A DNA stretch of 49,256 bases from Lingula anatina (Eukaryota; Brachiopoda; Lingulata; Lingulida; Lingulidae), in contig NW_019775416.1 in NCBI RefSeq assembly GCF_001039355.2, forward strand, positions 91,135 through 140,390, given 5' to 3'. A program made the translations under genes and the position numbers. The notes under the pieces are model-generated. The model saw only the letters and a list, made by a program, of their open reading frames with translations, was not told the origin of the DNA and ran no database searches. Shown here piece after piece: positions 34,660 through 46,800 of this stretch. Numbering within the stretch: position 1 is the stretch's first letter; the number at the start of each line of letters is the position of its first letter.

Positions 34660-34918
34660 GACAACCACCAAACACAATCAACACAACNNNNNNNNNNNNN
34701 NNNNNNNNNNNNNNNNNNNNNNNNNNNNNNNNNNNNNNNNNNNNNNNNNNNNNNNNNCAACCATCACACCAAACACAATCAACATTACAACCAACCATCA
34801 CACCAAACACAATCAACATCACAACCAACCATCACACCAAACACAATCAACACCACAACCAACCAACACACCAAACACAATCAACACCACAACCAACCAT
34901 CACACCAAACACAATCAT
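34660..34918. repeat. 34-bp minisatellite with a 70-bp gap (unit 1)
   Basis: Repeats of ACCATCACACCAAACACAAT and CAACACCACAACCA, interrupted by N at 34688-34757. The sister array is at 39016-39133. The Thr/Asn/Gln-rich frames across it are a by-product of the repeat. Confidence 0.9.
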
Positions 34919-35439
34919 AGCGATGACATTGGTGGGGTTCGTCGGGGAGAGAGAAGCACAGATGTCTAAGAAAAATATATATATTGCATTTATACACACA
35001 TTTGGTTGCAAAGGCTGTCTTGCCCCTAATTTCATGTGTTTCTGTTTACAAAGGTTCACCTTACATCTATAAACCATTTTAAATTGTCTAGTTGTCAATT
35101 CGTTATTCACAACCAGAGCCAAAAAGACAAAAATAAAATAGCTGACACTCCTTTAAAATTAAAATAAGAAGTTCCAGGTTGAAAATCTGCCGACTGTCTT
35201 GTCATCCATATTAACACGTTAACAATTAATTCATGGCCAAAACAACAGTTACTTAAAATGCAGAAATATGCAGAAAGCTGTGGAATACTCTGAATTTCAA
35301 AACTATTTAATATCCACTCGACAACTTCGTAAACAGACGAATACTAGATTTATTCAAGAAAGGAACTCATTAAAAAATTTACATTTTTAAACCTGCAATG
35401 AAGGTGATATATTGACGAAAGAAAAGAAGAAATTTTTGC
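34919..35439. other. Noncoding DNA in unit 1
   Basis: No gene recognised. It aligns with unit 2 but with frequent gaps. Confidence 0.4.
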
Positions 35440-35660
35440 CATTTGAAATCTGAGCACGTGGAGTGCAAACGTGTGTGCGCACAAGTGCGTGGCACCATTT
35501 CACACAAATCATGAACAAATACAACTTACATCTCTGATTAAGTCGTCTCATTTGGCAAGGTTAACGGCTGCTGTCACATCCTGGATCGCGTCCTCTTTGT
35601 ATGAAAAAATAATTTACCAGTGTAAGAAATACAATTGATTTATGAAACTTGAGAACTTTC
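35440..35660. other. Conserved island shared with 39688-39890
   Basis: About 200 bp with only around four substitutions between the two units, while the sequence on either side has many indels. On the minus strand it holds a short frame ending AVNLAK-stop (35592-35548) with an AG just before it. A candidate exon at 35770 and above has a GTAACA donor in matching phase; in unit 2 that upstream frame has an in-frame stop. It is either the 3' end of an unrecognised antisense gene, a regulatory element, or a conversion tract. Confidence 0.4.
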
Positions 35661-36173
35661 TGAGAGCTTGAGTAAGCTTTCAACTGATGACCCTGACAAT
35701 TTGCCTTAATTTTATTTTGAAGTTCGAAAGAATAAACAGAATGTTCAGCACAAAAGCGGATTCTGTTACCTGATGGCCAGAACTCCCACAGACTACTACA
35801 CTACCACGTGACCAGCCTGTTCGCGTCAAATACTCTATGGCTACCCCAGTTTCAAAGCCGATTAGATTGAACTTTTCAAATTTCTAACGAGCTCGTGTGT
35901 TGGACTAGCCTAAACCTTTTGTCATTTTTAGATATGAGTTAAAATACTTTATATCATCTCTGGTTGTATAACTTAAATTCCTTGGCCAATAAATAATGTT
36001 AATTTACATAACTTGTGGCGCCAAACGGGACGATTCTGTAAATTACAATGCGATTAATATTTAACAGATGTAATCTTTGCAGTAATAAATACGAATGCGC
36101 AGCGCGTGGAGCGTATTGTGGAGCTGCAACGTCGAGAGTTTAAGGTAAAGTTGTGGTCAACTCCGATTTAACG

Positions 36174-36985
36174 ATGGCGATAAGATTCCTTGTACTGATC
36201 ACTGCTACTGTTCTTGCGTTCAGCAAGCTCGCCAATGCAGGTATCGTTTAACCACTTTGTGCACACGTTTTTTTTTTCTCTTTTACTCTTGAATGCTCTT
36301 CTCCCTGTTATTTTTGCTTTTTTCGTTTTAGTTTTCTAAAAGTCTAAAGAGTTAGGATTATTTTATTGGTGAGACAGCTAGATCTTTGGGTGAATTAAGG
36401 CGCGGGACTTACCTTGCAACCTTTCATCTCCAGGTCCGTCATACAACTACTACGATGAGATAGCGCAGGCCACCTGTACGGCTATGAACACTAGGGCAGG
36501 CTGGGTGTTTGCTGTGAGGAGAAAATGTAATAGTTGGACCCTCCCTTGCCAGTATATCTGTTCTTCACCGAGTCTCGCAGCCCAGGATCCAAGTGTAAGC
36601 AGCAGAGGGTCAGTTTATGCGTTTTTTTTGCATGTCTTTAGAGAAAACTTTGAAGACCTACTATTTGTATTTATCAGAAATATTACTTAATTTAATATGC
36701 AAAGTTTCAGCTGTGGTGGCGAGTTCTGGTCTACCATTTAAAGGAGATCGAAACGTTATAAGCCAATTTTGGCAAAATCGTTTATGTGAACTACTTATCA
36801 TTAAATGATTGTGTCATTTTGATAGGTTGGAGTGCTTCAACTCCCTTCATGTCTACCAAGATCGACCTGTTCTTCCATCTGACATCCAATCAGGAACTAA
36901 TATGCTGGGACTGGAAGTTTACCGCTACCAGTCGTGTTATTCCGGCTCCTGTGGACCGAACTATTGCTGCTGTCGTTCTAAATAG
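36174..36985 (+). CDS. Secreted ten-cysteine protein, copy 1
   Basis: Family not recognised. Exons 36174-36240, 36434-36608 and 36826-36985 give 133 aa. The first exon is exactly a signal peptide (MAIRFLVLITATVLAFSKLANA). The mature part of about 111 aa has ten Cys spaced C-16-C-6-C-3-C-18-C-33-C-4-C-4-CCC, beginning YNYYDEIAQATC and ending CGPNYCCC. An even cysteine count and a secretory signal suggest a disulfide-rich extracellular protein; a defence, shell-matrix or body-fluid role is possible but unproven. I chose the GTCAGT donor at 36609 because it is conserved in copy 2 and keeps the frame (GLECFNSLHVY). The stronger-looking GTAAGC a few bases upstream is absent in copy 2 and breaks the frame. 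AATAAA sites are at 37220 and 37345. Confidence 0.8.
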
Positions 36986-37925
36986 ATATAAATGACCTTT
37001 GACAATATACATGGTGTCCCCGATGTGTGGGCATTTAGACTTAATGCATGTTTACATAGAGAACTTGAACAACATTTCCTGTTATTGAATTATTAATTAA
37101 CACACCTCATTTTCGACTTATCTGACAATGACTTTGATAAGCAAAGAGAATTTTAGCCGTGAGCAGATGTGTTGCTGTCGTTTTTTACAATAGATCTAGA
37201 CGAAAAATTGACTTTTTGAAATAAAGAGCTTGATTGTTTCAGATAATATGAACTGATACGGACTATTCATCGCCAACTGACTTTCTATCATAGCCTCTTC
37301 TTTTACTGCCACCTGTCTGTCAAACTATCATTTATGCCAACCTCAATAAACGGTCTTTGGTTTTTAAGCGTAGTGTTCATCATTCTGAATTTACAATATT
37401 AATTTCCACATAACTATAACAGTCATTCAGCGAATCAAATTTTGATTACATTTTGCTTACTTCACATCGCGTACATAGCTCATTTCATCACACCTGTGCC
37501 TGTCAGACGCGGGATGCACTGCTGAAGATCGTTTCATGGTTACTCTTGACAGATTTTTGTCTTGTCTGCGTGGTTTTTTTCCGTCCATTTATTGTCTGCA
37601 GTTTTAAATTATTCTCAAAAAATTTGTATGGATTAAAGCAACTGCAGGTTATATAAAAGTTCACTTTTTTAATAAAACTTTTTGATGTTAACTGATTGTG
37701 TAAATGAATAGCACGTTTTTTTTCTCCTTTATGCCTTTCGTTTCCCCTTGGTTTAATAAAATATGTCTCAACACTCTTCACTTTATAACTCTCTGTGCAA
37801 CGGCAATTTCTGAAGTGCAATAGCTGGCGGTTTTGAACCCCAATTCCAGGTCGCTTAGATACGTGTTTCAAGATGCATCCGGATATGTTACCTCTGGTTT
37901 TTCATTTTCAAATGCCTGAGGGTCC
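36986..37925. other. 3' flank of cysteine-rich copy 1
   Basis: Well conserved with 41822-42740 in unit 2, including both AATAAA positions. This probably covers the 3' UTR. No further gene recognised. Confidence 0.5.
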
Positions 37926-38061
37926 GTGTTACAGAAAGTCCGCCCTCTATTTAGTTATAGTGGTTACGGTTAGCCTGACCTAAGTGGGTCAAAATCTAGG
38001 GCGAGGGTCACCTGTCCAATTGAATGGGAAGCGGACTCTGTTATGGGGGACTCTCTGTCAC
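37926..38061. repeat. MITE-like element, copy C
   Basis: Third copy of the element seen at 13743 and 17642, with inverted ends GTGTTACAGAAAGTCC and GGGGACTCTCTGTCACG. It interrupts alignment with unit 2, where the corresponding place (about 42745-42783) has unrelated short sequence, so it entered after the duplication or was lost there. Confidence 0.65.
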
Positions 38062-39015
38062 GTTACATCGGGATTCACGTTAAATTCTAGTCAGTGTATA
38101 AGTACCACAGAACCTCGTTGACATACATATATTTATTATGACACCACATTCGTTCTACATTTACAACAGTCTTATATAGATTAATTAATAGATTTTTGAT
38201 GACGACTTTGTACAAATAATATCAATATATTTTTAATATTGTTATCATCTCGATCATCCACCTACCTTGACGCTCTATTCATATGTAATACTTCAGGGAC
38301 AATGAGGTCTTATGAACCTAAACGCTGCCACCCTCCTTAAAGAATACTCCAATGAAAATATCTTGGTTTGGTGACATTGGTTTGGTCGGGGTGTCGGGGG
38401 GGAGGGGGGGACAGAAGGCACAGAAGGATTACAGAGTGATTAAAACACATATCTGCTTACAGCCAGGAAGGTTGGTAAATACACAGTAAAGGACTCGTAA
38501 AATATCAAATAAACTGCGCGGGATACATTTCCCAACATGACTGACGTCTTTGGCAATCTAAATTTGCATTTTACTTCAAGATTAAACTAAATTTTCAGAG
38601 CTTTTCCTCATTAAGTATTCAAAACGTCAAGGTAACGTTAACTATAGGTGTCTCATCTATTGAATAAAGTTCTCTCTCTCTCTCTCCACTGACAAATACT
38701 GGTATATCTAACCAGTAAAAATGTGCAGACCTTCTGTAAAATGTTAAGGAGGAAAAATGTTATCTGTGCCTCGATTAAGCAGAGCTCTGGAGCTGTGCCT
38801 AAAAAATCGTTTGCTTTTTCTGTTGATCATGTTTATCAAAAACATTAGATAAAAGGTTAAATAAAATCGACAAATAAGATGAACAGAACAGAGAAAAGAA
38901 ATTGAACAATATTAACAAGCAATTATATAAAATAAACAAATAGATAAATATGTTAATTTTTGTGCCTCGGGGTTACGTCCTCATCCAAACCTGAACTTTC
39001 AAAGCAGACGACAAC

Positions 39016-39133
39016 CACCACACCAAACACAATCAACACCACAACCAACCATCACACCAAACACAATCAACACAACCAACCATCACACCAAACACAATCA
39101 ACACCACAACCAACCATCACACCAAACACAATC
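39016..39133. repeat. 34-bp minisatellite (unit 2)
   Basis: Sister array of 34660-34918 with fewer units and one shortened unit (near 39068-39080). Copy-number difference between the two arrays shows they mutate independently. Confidence 0.85.
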
Positions 39134-40828
39134 ATAAGACACTGGCTGGGTGGGTGGAAAGGGGGAGCACAGATGACTAAGAAAAAACGCACACACACTT
39201 GGCCAAAATGTTGTCCCGCCTGTAATTCCATGGGCTTTTGTTTACAAATGATCACCTGGCAACTGAAAACGATTCAAAATTGCCTTGTTGGTATGTAAAA
39301 AGGCTTTAAGCAAAAGGTTAACAGTCATTCCTTACTCTCTACCAGATCCAAAAAAGCTAACATAGCATCGCTGTCACTCATTTAAAATTGAAATGAGCAG
39401 TCCTACGTTGAAAATCTACAAGCTGTCTTGTCGTCCATATTAATAAGAATGCTGACATTTAATCCACAGTCAAAACAACAGTTACTCCAAATAAGAAATA
39501 TGCCGAAAGCTGTAAAATAATCTGAATTTCAGAACTGTTTAACTTTGTATACAGACCAATGCTGGATTTATTGAAGAAAGGGACTCATTTTAAAGGAGTC
39601 TTTTAAAAGATATAATAAAAAGTTCACGTTTTTAATCTTGCAATAAAGGTGATATATTGAAATAGAAGAAGAAATCTTTGTCATTTGAAATCTGAGCACG
39701 TGGAGTGCAAACGTGTGTGCGCACAGGTGCGTGACACCATTTCACACAAAACATGAACAAATACAACTTACATCTCTGATTAAGTCGTCTCATTTGGCAA
39801 GGTTAACGGCTGCTGTCACATCCTGGATCGCGTCCTCTTTGTATGAAAAACTAATTTACCAGTGTAAGAAATACAATTGATTTATGAGAGCTTGAGAGCG
39901 TTCTGAGAGCTTGAGTCAGCTTTCAACTGATGAAAATTTGCCTTGATTTTGTTGTGAAGTTCGAAAGAATACACAGAATGCTCAGCGCAAGAGCAGAACT
40001 GCTCTCACGAACTACTGTACTACCACATGACTATCCTGTTCGTGACAAATACTTCATAATTACCTCGGTTTCAAAGCCGACGAGGGATATCTTTTCACAT
40101 TTTTATGCGATCTCGTGTGTTTGGCTAGTCTGAAAGTCAGAGACGTTTTATTGAATTTTTCTGCACTAAACGCAAATGATAGATATTTAGTTTGCGTCTT
40201 CCTGTGGAACCATGAAAAACAGGGGTTTGAAAATTTCCCAGTCATATTTCTAAATGTACATATCCTTAAAAGCTAATTAAATTTCCCAATTAGAACCTTA
40301 TTATTAAAAATTAAATAAGAGTGCCTGGTGTTAACAATACTTCTGGAATATGACAGGATGAAATGCCGTTGTAAACAAACGGCCAGTTTGATACAACTAA
40401 GATATCAAATGTAAAAAATGGAAAAAATATTGAATACAAGTATAGGGACAGTAATAATTCTATTGCGAGTTGGAGGAAATTGGTTTTTCTCCCGAGGATA
40501 ATAGTTTTTGTCCATTTTTATTCCCAAGAAAGTATCTTTAACGGACGCTATGTGAACATAAGCATTAATTTAGAACGAAATTTTTGAATGTTTATGGTTG
40601 TTTATATCACCTCAGATAGCATAACTTAAAATTGCTCTACCGTAAATAATGTTTACAAGTAACTACATTAATTGAGGCGCAAAACGAGACGATACTGTAA
40701 ATTACATCGCGATTCATATTTCACAGGTGTACTGTTGTGTGTTAAATACCATTGCGTGGAGAGTGGAGCGTACTGTGAAGCTGCAACGTCGAGTCTGAGG
40801 TAAAGTTGTAGTCAACTCCGATTTTACG
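39134..40828. other. 5' flank of cysteine-rich copy 2
   Basis: Includes the conserved island (39688-39890). Outside it the sequence is AT-rich with no recognisable gene. The proximal 5' flank (about 40735-40828, GAGCGTACTGTGAAGCTGCA) matches copy 1 closely and is the likely promoter/5' UTR. Confidence 0.5.
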
Positions 40829-41821
40829 ATGGCGATACGATTCCTTGTGCTGATTACTGTTACTGATCTTGTGTTCAGCAAACTCGCCACTACAGGTAAA
40901 GTTAAACCACTTTGTGCGCAAATTTTTTTCTCTTTAACTCTTGATTGCTCTTTTTCCTTTTTATGTTTCCTTTTTTCCTTTATAGTTTCCTAAAAGTCTG
41001 AAAAGGTAGGATAATTATATTGGTGAGACAGCTAGATCTTTGGGTGCATTAAGCTGATACAAAGCCAATCTGATGTAGTTCTGCCTCGGCGGGGCTTAAA
41101 TCTCAACCTTTCATCTCCAGGTCCCTCGTACAACTACTACGATGAGATAGCGCAGGCCACCTGCACGGCTATGAACACTAGGGCAGGCTGGGTGTATGCT
41201 GTGAGAAGACCATGTAATAGTTGGACCGTCCCTTGTCAGAATATCTGTTCTTCACCGGGTCTCGCAGCCCAGGATCCACAAGTTAGCAGCATAGGGTCAG
41301 TTTATGCGTTTGTTTTTGCACGTTTTTATATAAAAAACTTTGACGGCCTACTATTTGCATTGATCAGAAATATTTTAATATTAATTAAAATTAATTAAAT
41401 ATATATAGTTTCAACTGTGGTGGCGAGCTTTGGCCGGCCATTTAAAGGAGATCGATACGTTATAAAAGCCTATTTTTGGCAAATTTGTAAAGTCATGAAG
41501 TACTTATCTTCACAAGATTATGACATTAAAGATCATTAAAGATACATAATTTATTTCTCACATTTGTTTTTTGTCCTGTTGTTGCTAAATACCCCATAGC
41601 CTTAATTATTGTTATTCGGAGAATTCTCAATGTTTGTTGGTTCTGTTGGTTCAATCTATAGGTTGGAATGCTTTAACTCCCTTCATGTCTACCAAGATCG
41701 ACCTGTTCTTCCATCTGACATCCAATCAGGCACTAATAAACTGGGGCTGAAGGTTTACCGCTACCAGACGTGTTATCAAGGATCCTGTGGACCGAACTAT
41801 TGCTGCTGTCGTTCTAAATAG
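40829..41821 (+). CDS. Secreted ten-cysteine protein, copy 2
   Basis: Exons 40829-40895, 41121-41295 and 41662-41821, again 133 aa and with the same exon lengths (67, 175 and 160 bp) as copy 1. All ten cysteines and their spacing are kept (CNSWTVPCQNIC, CYQGSCGPNYCCC). Substitutions are mostly at exposed-type positions (R-K to R-P before the second Cys, Q-Y-I to Q-N-I, M-L-G-L-E to K-L-G-L-K). The signal peptide is altered: MAIRFLVLITVTDLVFSKLATT has an Asp in the hydrophobic core and lacks the AXA-type cleavage site of copy 1, so export may be weaker. The second intron is longer than in copy 1. AATAAA sites are at 42059 and 42184. Confidence 0.8.
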
Positions 41822-43356
41822 ATGTACATTACCTTTGGCAACATATAGGGTTTCCCCGATGTGTGGACATTTAGACATAATACATGTTTACATATAGAAC
41901 GTGAACAACATTTCCTGTTATTGAATTATTAATAAATACATCTTCATTTTCAACATTTCTGACAATGACTTTGATAAGCAAAAAGAATGTTAGCCGTGAG
42001 CAGATGCGTTGCTGCCGTTGTTTACAATAGATCCAGACAAAAAAAATCGACTTTTTGAAATAAAGAGCTTGATTGTTTCAGATATAATGGACTGATACGG
42101 ACTCTTCATCGCCAGCTGACTTTCTATCATAGCCTCTTCTTTTACTGTCGCCTGTCTGTCAAACTATCATTTATGCCAACCTCAATAAACGGTCTTTGGT
42201 TTTAAAGCGTAGTTTTCATCATTCTGAATTTACAATATTAATTTCCACAAGATTGAAACAGTAATTCAGCGAATAAAATTTTGATTACATTTTGATTACT
42301 TGATATCGCGTACATAACTCATTCATTATCCCTGTAATAGTCAGACGCGGGATGCACTGCTGAATATCGTGTCATGGCTACTATTTACAGGATTTTGTCT
42401 TGTTTGCGAGTTTTTTTTCTTTTCATTTGTTGTCTGCAATTTTGAATTATTTTCAAAATATTTGTAAGGATTAAAGCAACTGCAGGTTATATAAATTTTC
42501 ATTTTTTAATTACACTTTATGATGTTAAGTGATTGTGTACATGAATAGTACGTTTTTTCTACTAATAATTTATAATGCCTTCCGTTTCCCCTTGGCTCAA
42601 AACTCCTTACGGTATGACTCTCTGTGCAAGGCAATTTCTGAAGTCAATAGCTGGCGGTTTTGAACCCCAATTCCAGGTCGCTTAAATACGAGTTTCAAGA
42701 TGCATTCGGATATATTACCTTTGGTTGTCATTTTCAAATGCTTGTGTACAACGTCTTTTGGTGTTGATATTTTCTTTTCATCAAAACCGGGACTCACATT
42801 AAATTCTAGTCAGTGTATAAGTACCACAGAACCTCGTTGACATACATATATTTATTATGATACCACATACATTCTACATTTACAACATTCTTATATAGAT
42901 TAATTAATATATATATGATGACGACTTTATACAAATAATATCAATATCTTTATAACATTTTTATCACCTTGATCAATCCACCCACCTTGACGCTCTATTC
43001 ATATGTAATACTTCAGGGACAATGAGGTCTTATGAACATAAACGCTGCCACCCTCCTTAAAGAATACTCCAATAAAAATATCTTGGTTTGGTGACATCGT
43101 TTGCTCGGGATGGGAAGGGGGATACAGAAGGCGCAGAAGGATTACAGAATGAATAAAACACATATATGGTTACAGCGAGGGAGGCTGGTAAATACACAGT
43201 AAAGGACTCGTAAACGGGATACATTTCCCAACATGACGTCTTTGGCTATCTTAATTTGCATTTTACTTCAACATTAAACTAAATTTTCTGAGCTTTTCTC
43301 TCAAAAAATGCTCAAACATTAAGGTTACGTTAACTATAGGTGTCCCATCTATTGAA

Positions 43357-43361
<5 letters not shown>
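41822..43361. other. 3' flank of cysteine-rich copy 2
   Basis: Matches the flank of copy 1 without the MITE. No other gene recognised. Confidence 0.5.

Positions 43362-43398
<37 letters not shown>
43362..43398. repeat. (CT)n microsatellite
   Basis: Longer version of the CT run at about 38670-38686 in unit 1. Confidence 0.9.
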
Positions 43399-43399
<1 letters not shown>

Positions 43400-43831
43400 T
43401 GACAAATACTGGTATATCTAACCTCTGTAAAATGTGCAGACCTTTTGTAAAATGCCACATTGAAGTGACATCAACTGCAGATAAGCAGCATCTGGACACT
43501 GCCCAAATTAATCAGAACCAAATCCTGAAATACTACAGTACAGATAAACATACATGTGTCACCTTGTTTCTGTGCATTTATCAGTCTATTATCATTTTAT
43601 CATTCCCAAACATAAATGTATGGCTCTGAATCTATATCTTTGTCCCTCCTCTTACAATGCCAAAGGAAAAGAAACAAAACTAAATTTACTGCCAAAACTC
43701 GATATAACAGCCACTATTTACTGCACCTCAATATCATATTACAAGGACAGAATTCTCCAAAACGAGAAAACTTCCTATCCCTCTGCAAGTCATCTCCAAA
43801 GCAAGACCATCTACAAGCTATACCATATAGT

Positions 43832-43837
43832 TTTATT
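43832..43837 (-). promoter_or_regulatory. Poly(A) signal (AATAAA on minus strand) of MED12-like gene
   Basis: Canonical hexamer about 27 bp past the stop codon of the minus-strand gene; the 3' UTR would be very short. Confidence 0.45.
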
Positions 43838-43863
43838 TTCCCATGTTTTTCCCTCAGTCACAT

Positions 43864-46800
43864 TCAATACTGTGGAGGAGGTTGTTGATAAGAGTTGTAC
43901 TGTGGTTGCTGCTGATTCTGCTGCTGTTGTTGCGTCAATTGTCGCTGTAACTGTGCCACCAACTGTGCTGTCTGTTGCTGTTGCTGCGTTTGTTGTTGCT
44001 GCTGTTGCTGTTGTCTCATTGCCAGCAGTTGCTGCTGCTGTCGTAACTGCTGTAATCGTTGCTGATGTTGGGGTGTAGGTAAATTCTGCATATAAGAAGA
44101 CTGAGACGGTTGTGACGGTCCCATCTGATTGTAACCTGCCATTGGAGCAGGGCCCCCAGGATTTTGAATACCCCCTGGGGCATTCATTGGGGTCCCTTGG
44201 TTGGAGATCCCCCCTGGTCCTCCTGACATCCCCCCAGGGCCGCCCGGACCCTGGAGACTCCCCTGGTTGACCATGCCTGGACCCATTCTGGAATATTACA
44301 CAGAGACAAGTAAAAAAACGGGAGATCAGCTTATGTGCAGTAATTACATTTTTCCCATACCTCACTTTATTTTACTTTTTTAAAAAAATAATCATACTCA
44401 GACATTTTCAATACTGCCTAACAATCCACTTTCTAATATAAAGCCAAGTAACTTTCCAAAACTATTGAATCAGCATTTTTTGGATTGCATACAAAACATT
44501 TCTGGGGAATATTTATTAATTTATGATGTTGAAATTTACTGAATATTACTAGTTATACATTTTCCAAACAATTCCTTTGACCAAAAATAAAAGTTAAGTT
44601 ATTTGAAAACCATAAAACAGAAAAGCTGTTCTAAATCTTTAATGTTTAGCAATGCTTCTATTATTGCCTGCACACAGAGATTAACCCAATTTCTTTCTTA
44701 GGAATTTGCCAAAAGAAAGTAACATCTTCAAATGAAGACAAACATCCTAATAAGCTGTTACTGTACCTGTTGGGTTGGCCATACATATTCTGCTGTGGAG
44801 GTGGACCCTGAGCCGCCATTGACATATACCCAGCAGACGACTGCGATCTCATTGGCTGATTCATCATGCCCTGATCCTGCATACTGTTATATGATTGGTT
44901 GAAGTTGGGTGACATCATTGTAGAGGGCGTTGGTGTGTTGTGGACTTGTCCACCAGGTGGCAGAGCTGGCTCCATCATTTGGGTTTGCTGGGACTGCATA
45001 CCATAGTTGTTGTAATTCTGGGATAATCCTGAAAATAAGGTTTATTGTGGATATATAGGTTGTAATTCAAAGTTTCAAATATTGCACATATTTAAATATT
45101 CTTAGAAGAGAGCAGATCCATAGAATAAAAATTGGAAAATGTGTGAAAATGGGGGGTCCAAGTCATAAATACATCACCCAAATATCCAGATAAAAACCAG
45201 TTATTTATCTGTATATAATTAAGAAAAGATCAAAGAAAAAGATTAAGAAGAAGAAGAAAAATGAGACTGTCTCCTGGAATCAAAGGTGTGACTTAAATAT
45301 TAACATCAGTGCTATTTCCCTGTGTCATACCATCAGTTGTTGTTACCTTGCTGCGGCAGATGGTGCAATGGTTGCTGCCCTGACACCGACAACTGCGGCT
45401 GCTGCTGTTGCATGTTGGGATTGGAGTACATTCTCTCCATGTTATTCTGCATATTACGGCCATGTTGTGCACGCAGCTGCATCCTAATCATCTGTTGCTG
45501 GCGCTGTTTCTGCAACATCTGGAGATTCTGCATGGCTGCCTGAGAGTTTAACGGTGGATAGGAGTGCGACGACGGCATTCGCTGGCGAAGCATCTGGCTC
45601 AAGGCGGCCTTTGACTGGGAATTGGGAAACCTCGGCCCACCTGGAATAACAACTTCTAAGCTAGAGTTCATTCAAACTGGATTCTATAAATTATGTACTT
45701 TCTTTGTGTGTTTGTGGGTGTGTGTGTATTGGGGGGGGGGGGGATATTAAAAGAAATAAACAGAAAGTAACACAATGGTTCACTTTTTATCAAAAAATGT
45801 AGGTTATCATGGGCACTAAGACTGGAATATTTCAACAAACAGAGGCCTGCATAAATTCTAGAGTCTTTTTTTTTTATAATAAGGGGAAATGAAAAGATAT
45901 TAGGCAATTATTTTGATGTGATTCTTACAGAAAAGTATAAATAATTTGAAAACCATGGTATTATACTAGACTATCTAGATCAAAATCAGACTTAAAAAGT
46001 ACTTGGGGCACCTTAATAAATTATTGGATCACCAACAAATTCTAACAATTCTGACAGTTTCTGAAAGTTTGTCAGAAACTTCCCACAACTTCCTCTATAA
46101 TGTTGATTACAAACCAAAACACCAACAAATAACCTCTTTCTCAGAGGTAAGAAAAAGGCAATTGACCTTCTCACACAAACTATCTTTTCTATATAAAACA
46201 TTTCACTTGAGTCTTTGGTTTTAATTACCTGCTGTCAAAATAGGTTATAAAAATTAATAATGAAATAAACCGGAACCAACCCCCCTAATTGTTCTTTTTA
46301 GCTACTTTATTCTTTAAAATGTTAGTTCAAGTGGTCAGAAGAACTGGAATTTTTCCAACAGATTGAGACCTGCATAAATTCTAACATTAAAGTCAAGTAA
46401 TATTTGGATTAAGTGGAAACGCATAGATATAAGCCAATTATTTTGATTTGATTGAGTAATAAATTATATATTTCTGACATAATATTAGTTCAGATTAAAA
46501 TAAGACCAGAAAAGTATATGGAGGCAGCTTAATTCCCACAGTTCATCATCACCATCAAGAACATCATGATATACATTGTTATATATAGAAATGAATAACT
46601 GATTTATTTGCTTAGCTGATATTTCAGTAGCATTAATTATTCATAAAATGACTAATTTATTAGTTTAGTTTTCATTATTACTTAACTAATTGAATTTATT
46701 AGTTTATTAGTGTCATAGTTTTCATTATTACTTAATTAATTGAATTTATTAGTTTAGTTTTCATTATTACTTAATTAATTGAAGTCCTGAAAACTTCATC

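Larger units (their letters stand above)
34373..38740 (+). repeat. Tandem segmental duplication, unit 1
   Basis: Begins GTTAAGGAGGAAAAATGTTAT and is collinear with 38741-43454: minisatellite, conserved island, three-exon cysteine-rich gene, and common 3' flank ending at a CT run and ATACTGGTATATCTAACC. Divergence is moderate with many indels, so this is a genuine older duplication, unlike the two single-N blocks. Unit 1 alone carries a MITE insertion at 37926-38061. Confidence 0.85.
38741..43454 (+). repeat. Tandem segmental duplication, unit 2
   Basis: Collinear with 34373-38740 and slightly longer because of AT-rich insertions around 40140-40620 and in the second intron of the cysteine-rich gene. 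It ends beyond a longer CT run (43362-43398) at GTGCAGACCTTTTGTAAAATG, which matches the end of unit 1. Confidence 0.85.

Noticed and set aside
36590-36608. GTAAGC as the donor of exon 2 in the cysteine-rich gene
   Set aside because: Not conserved in copy 2 and breaks the reading frame into exon 3; the GTCAGT donor is shared and in phase.
43554-44078. Plus-strand Val/Ala-rich frame and minus-strand Thr/Ala-rich frame over the Gln tail
   Set aside because: Shadow frames of CAG-rich MED12 coding sequence; the Gln frame alone has matching splice phases.
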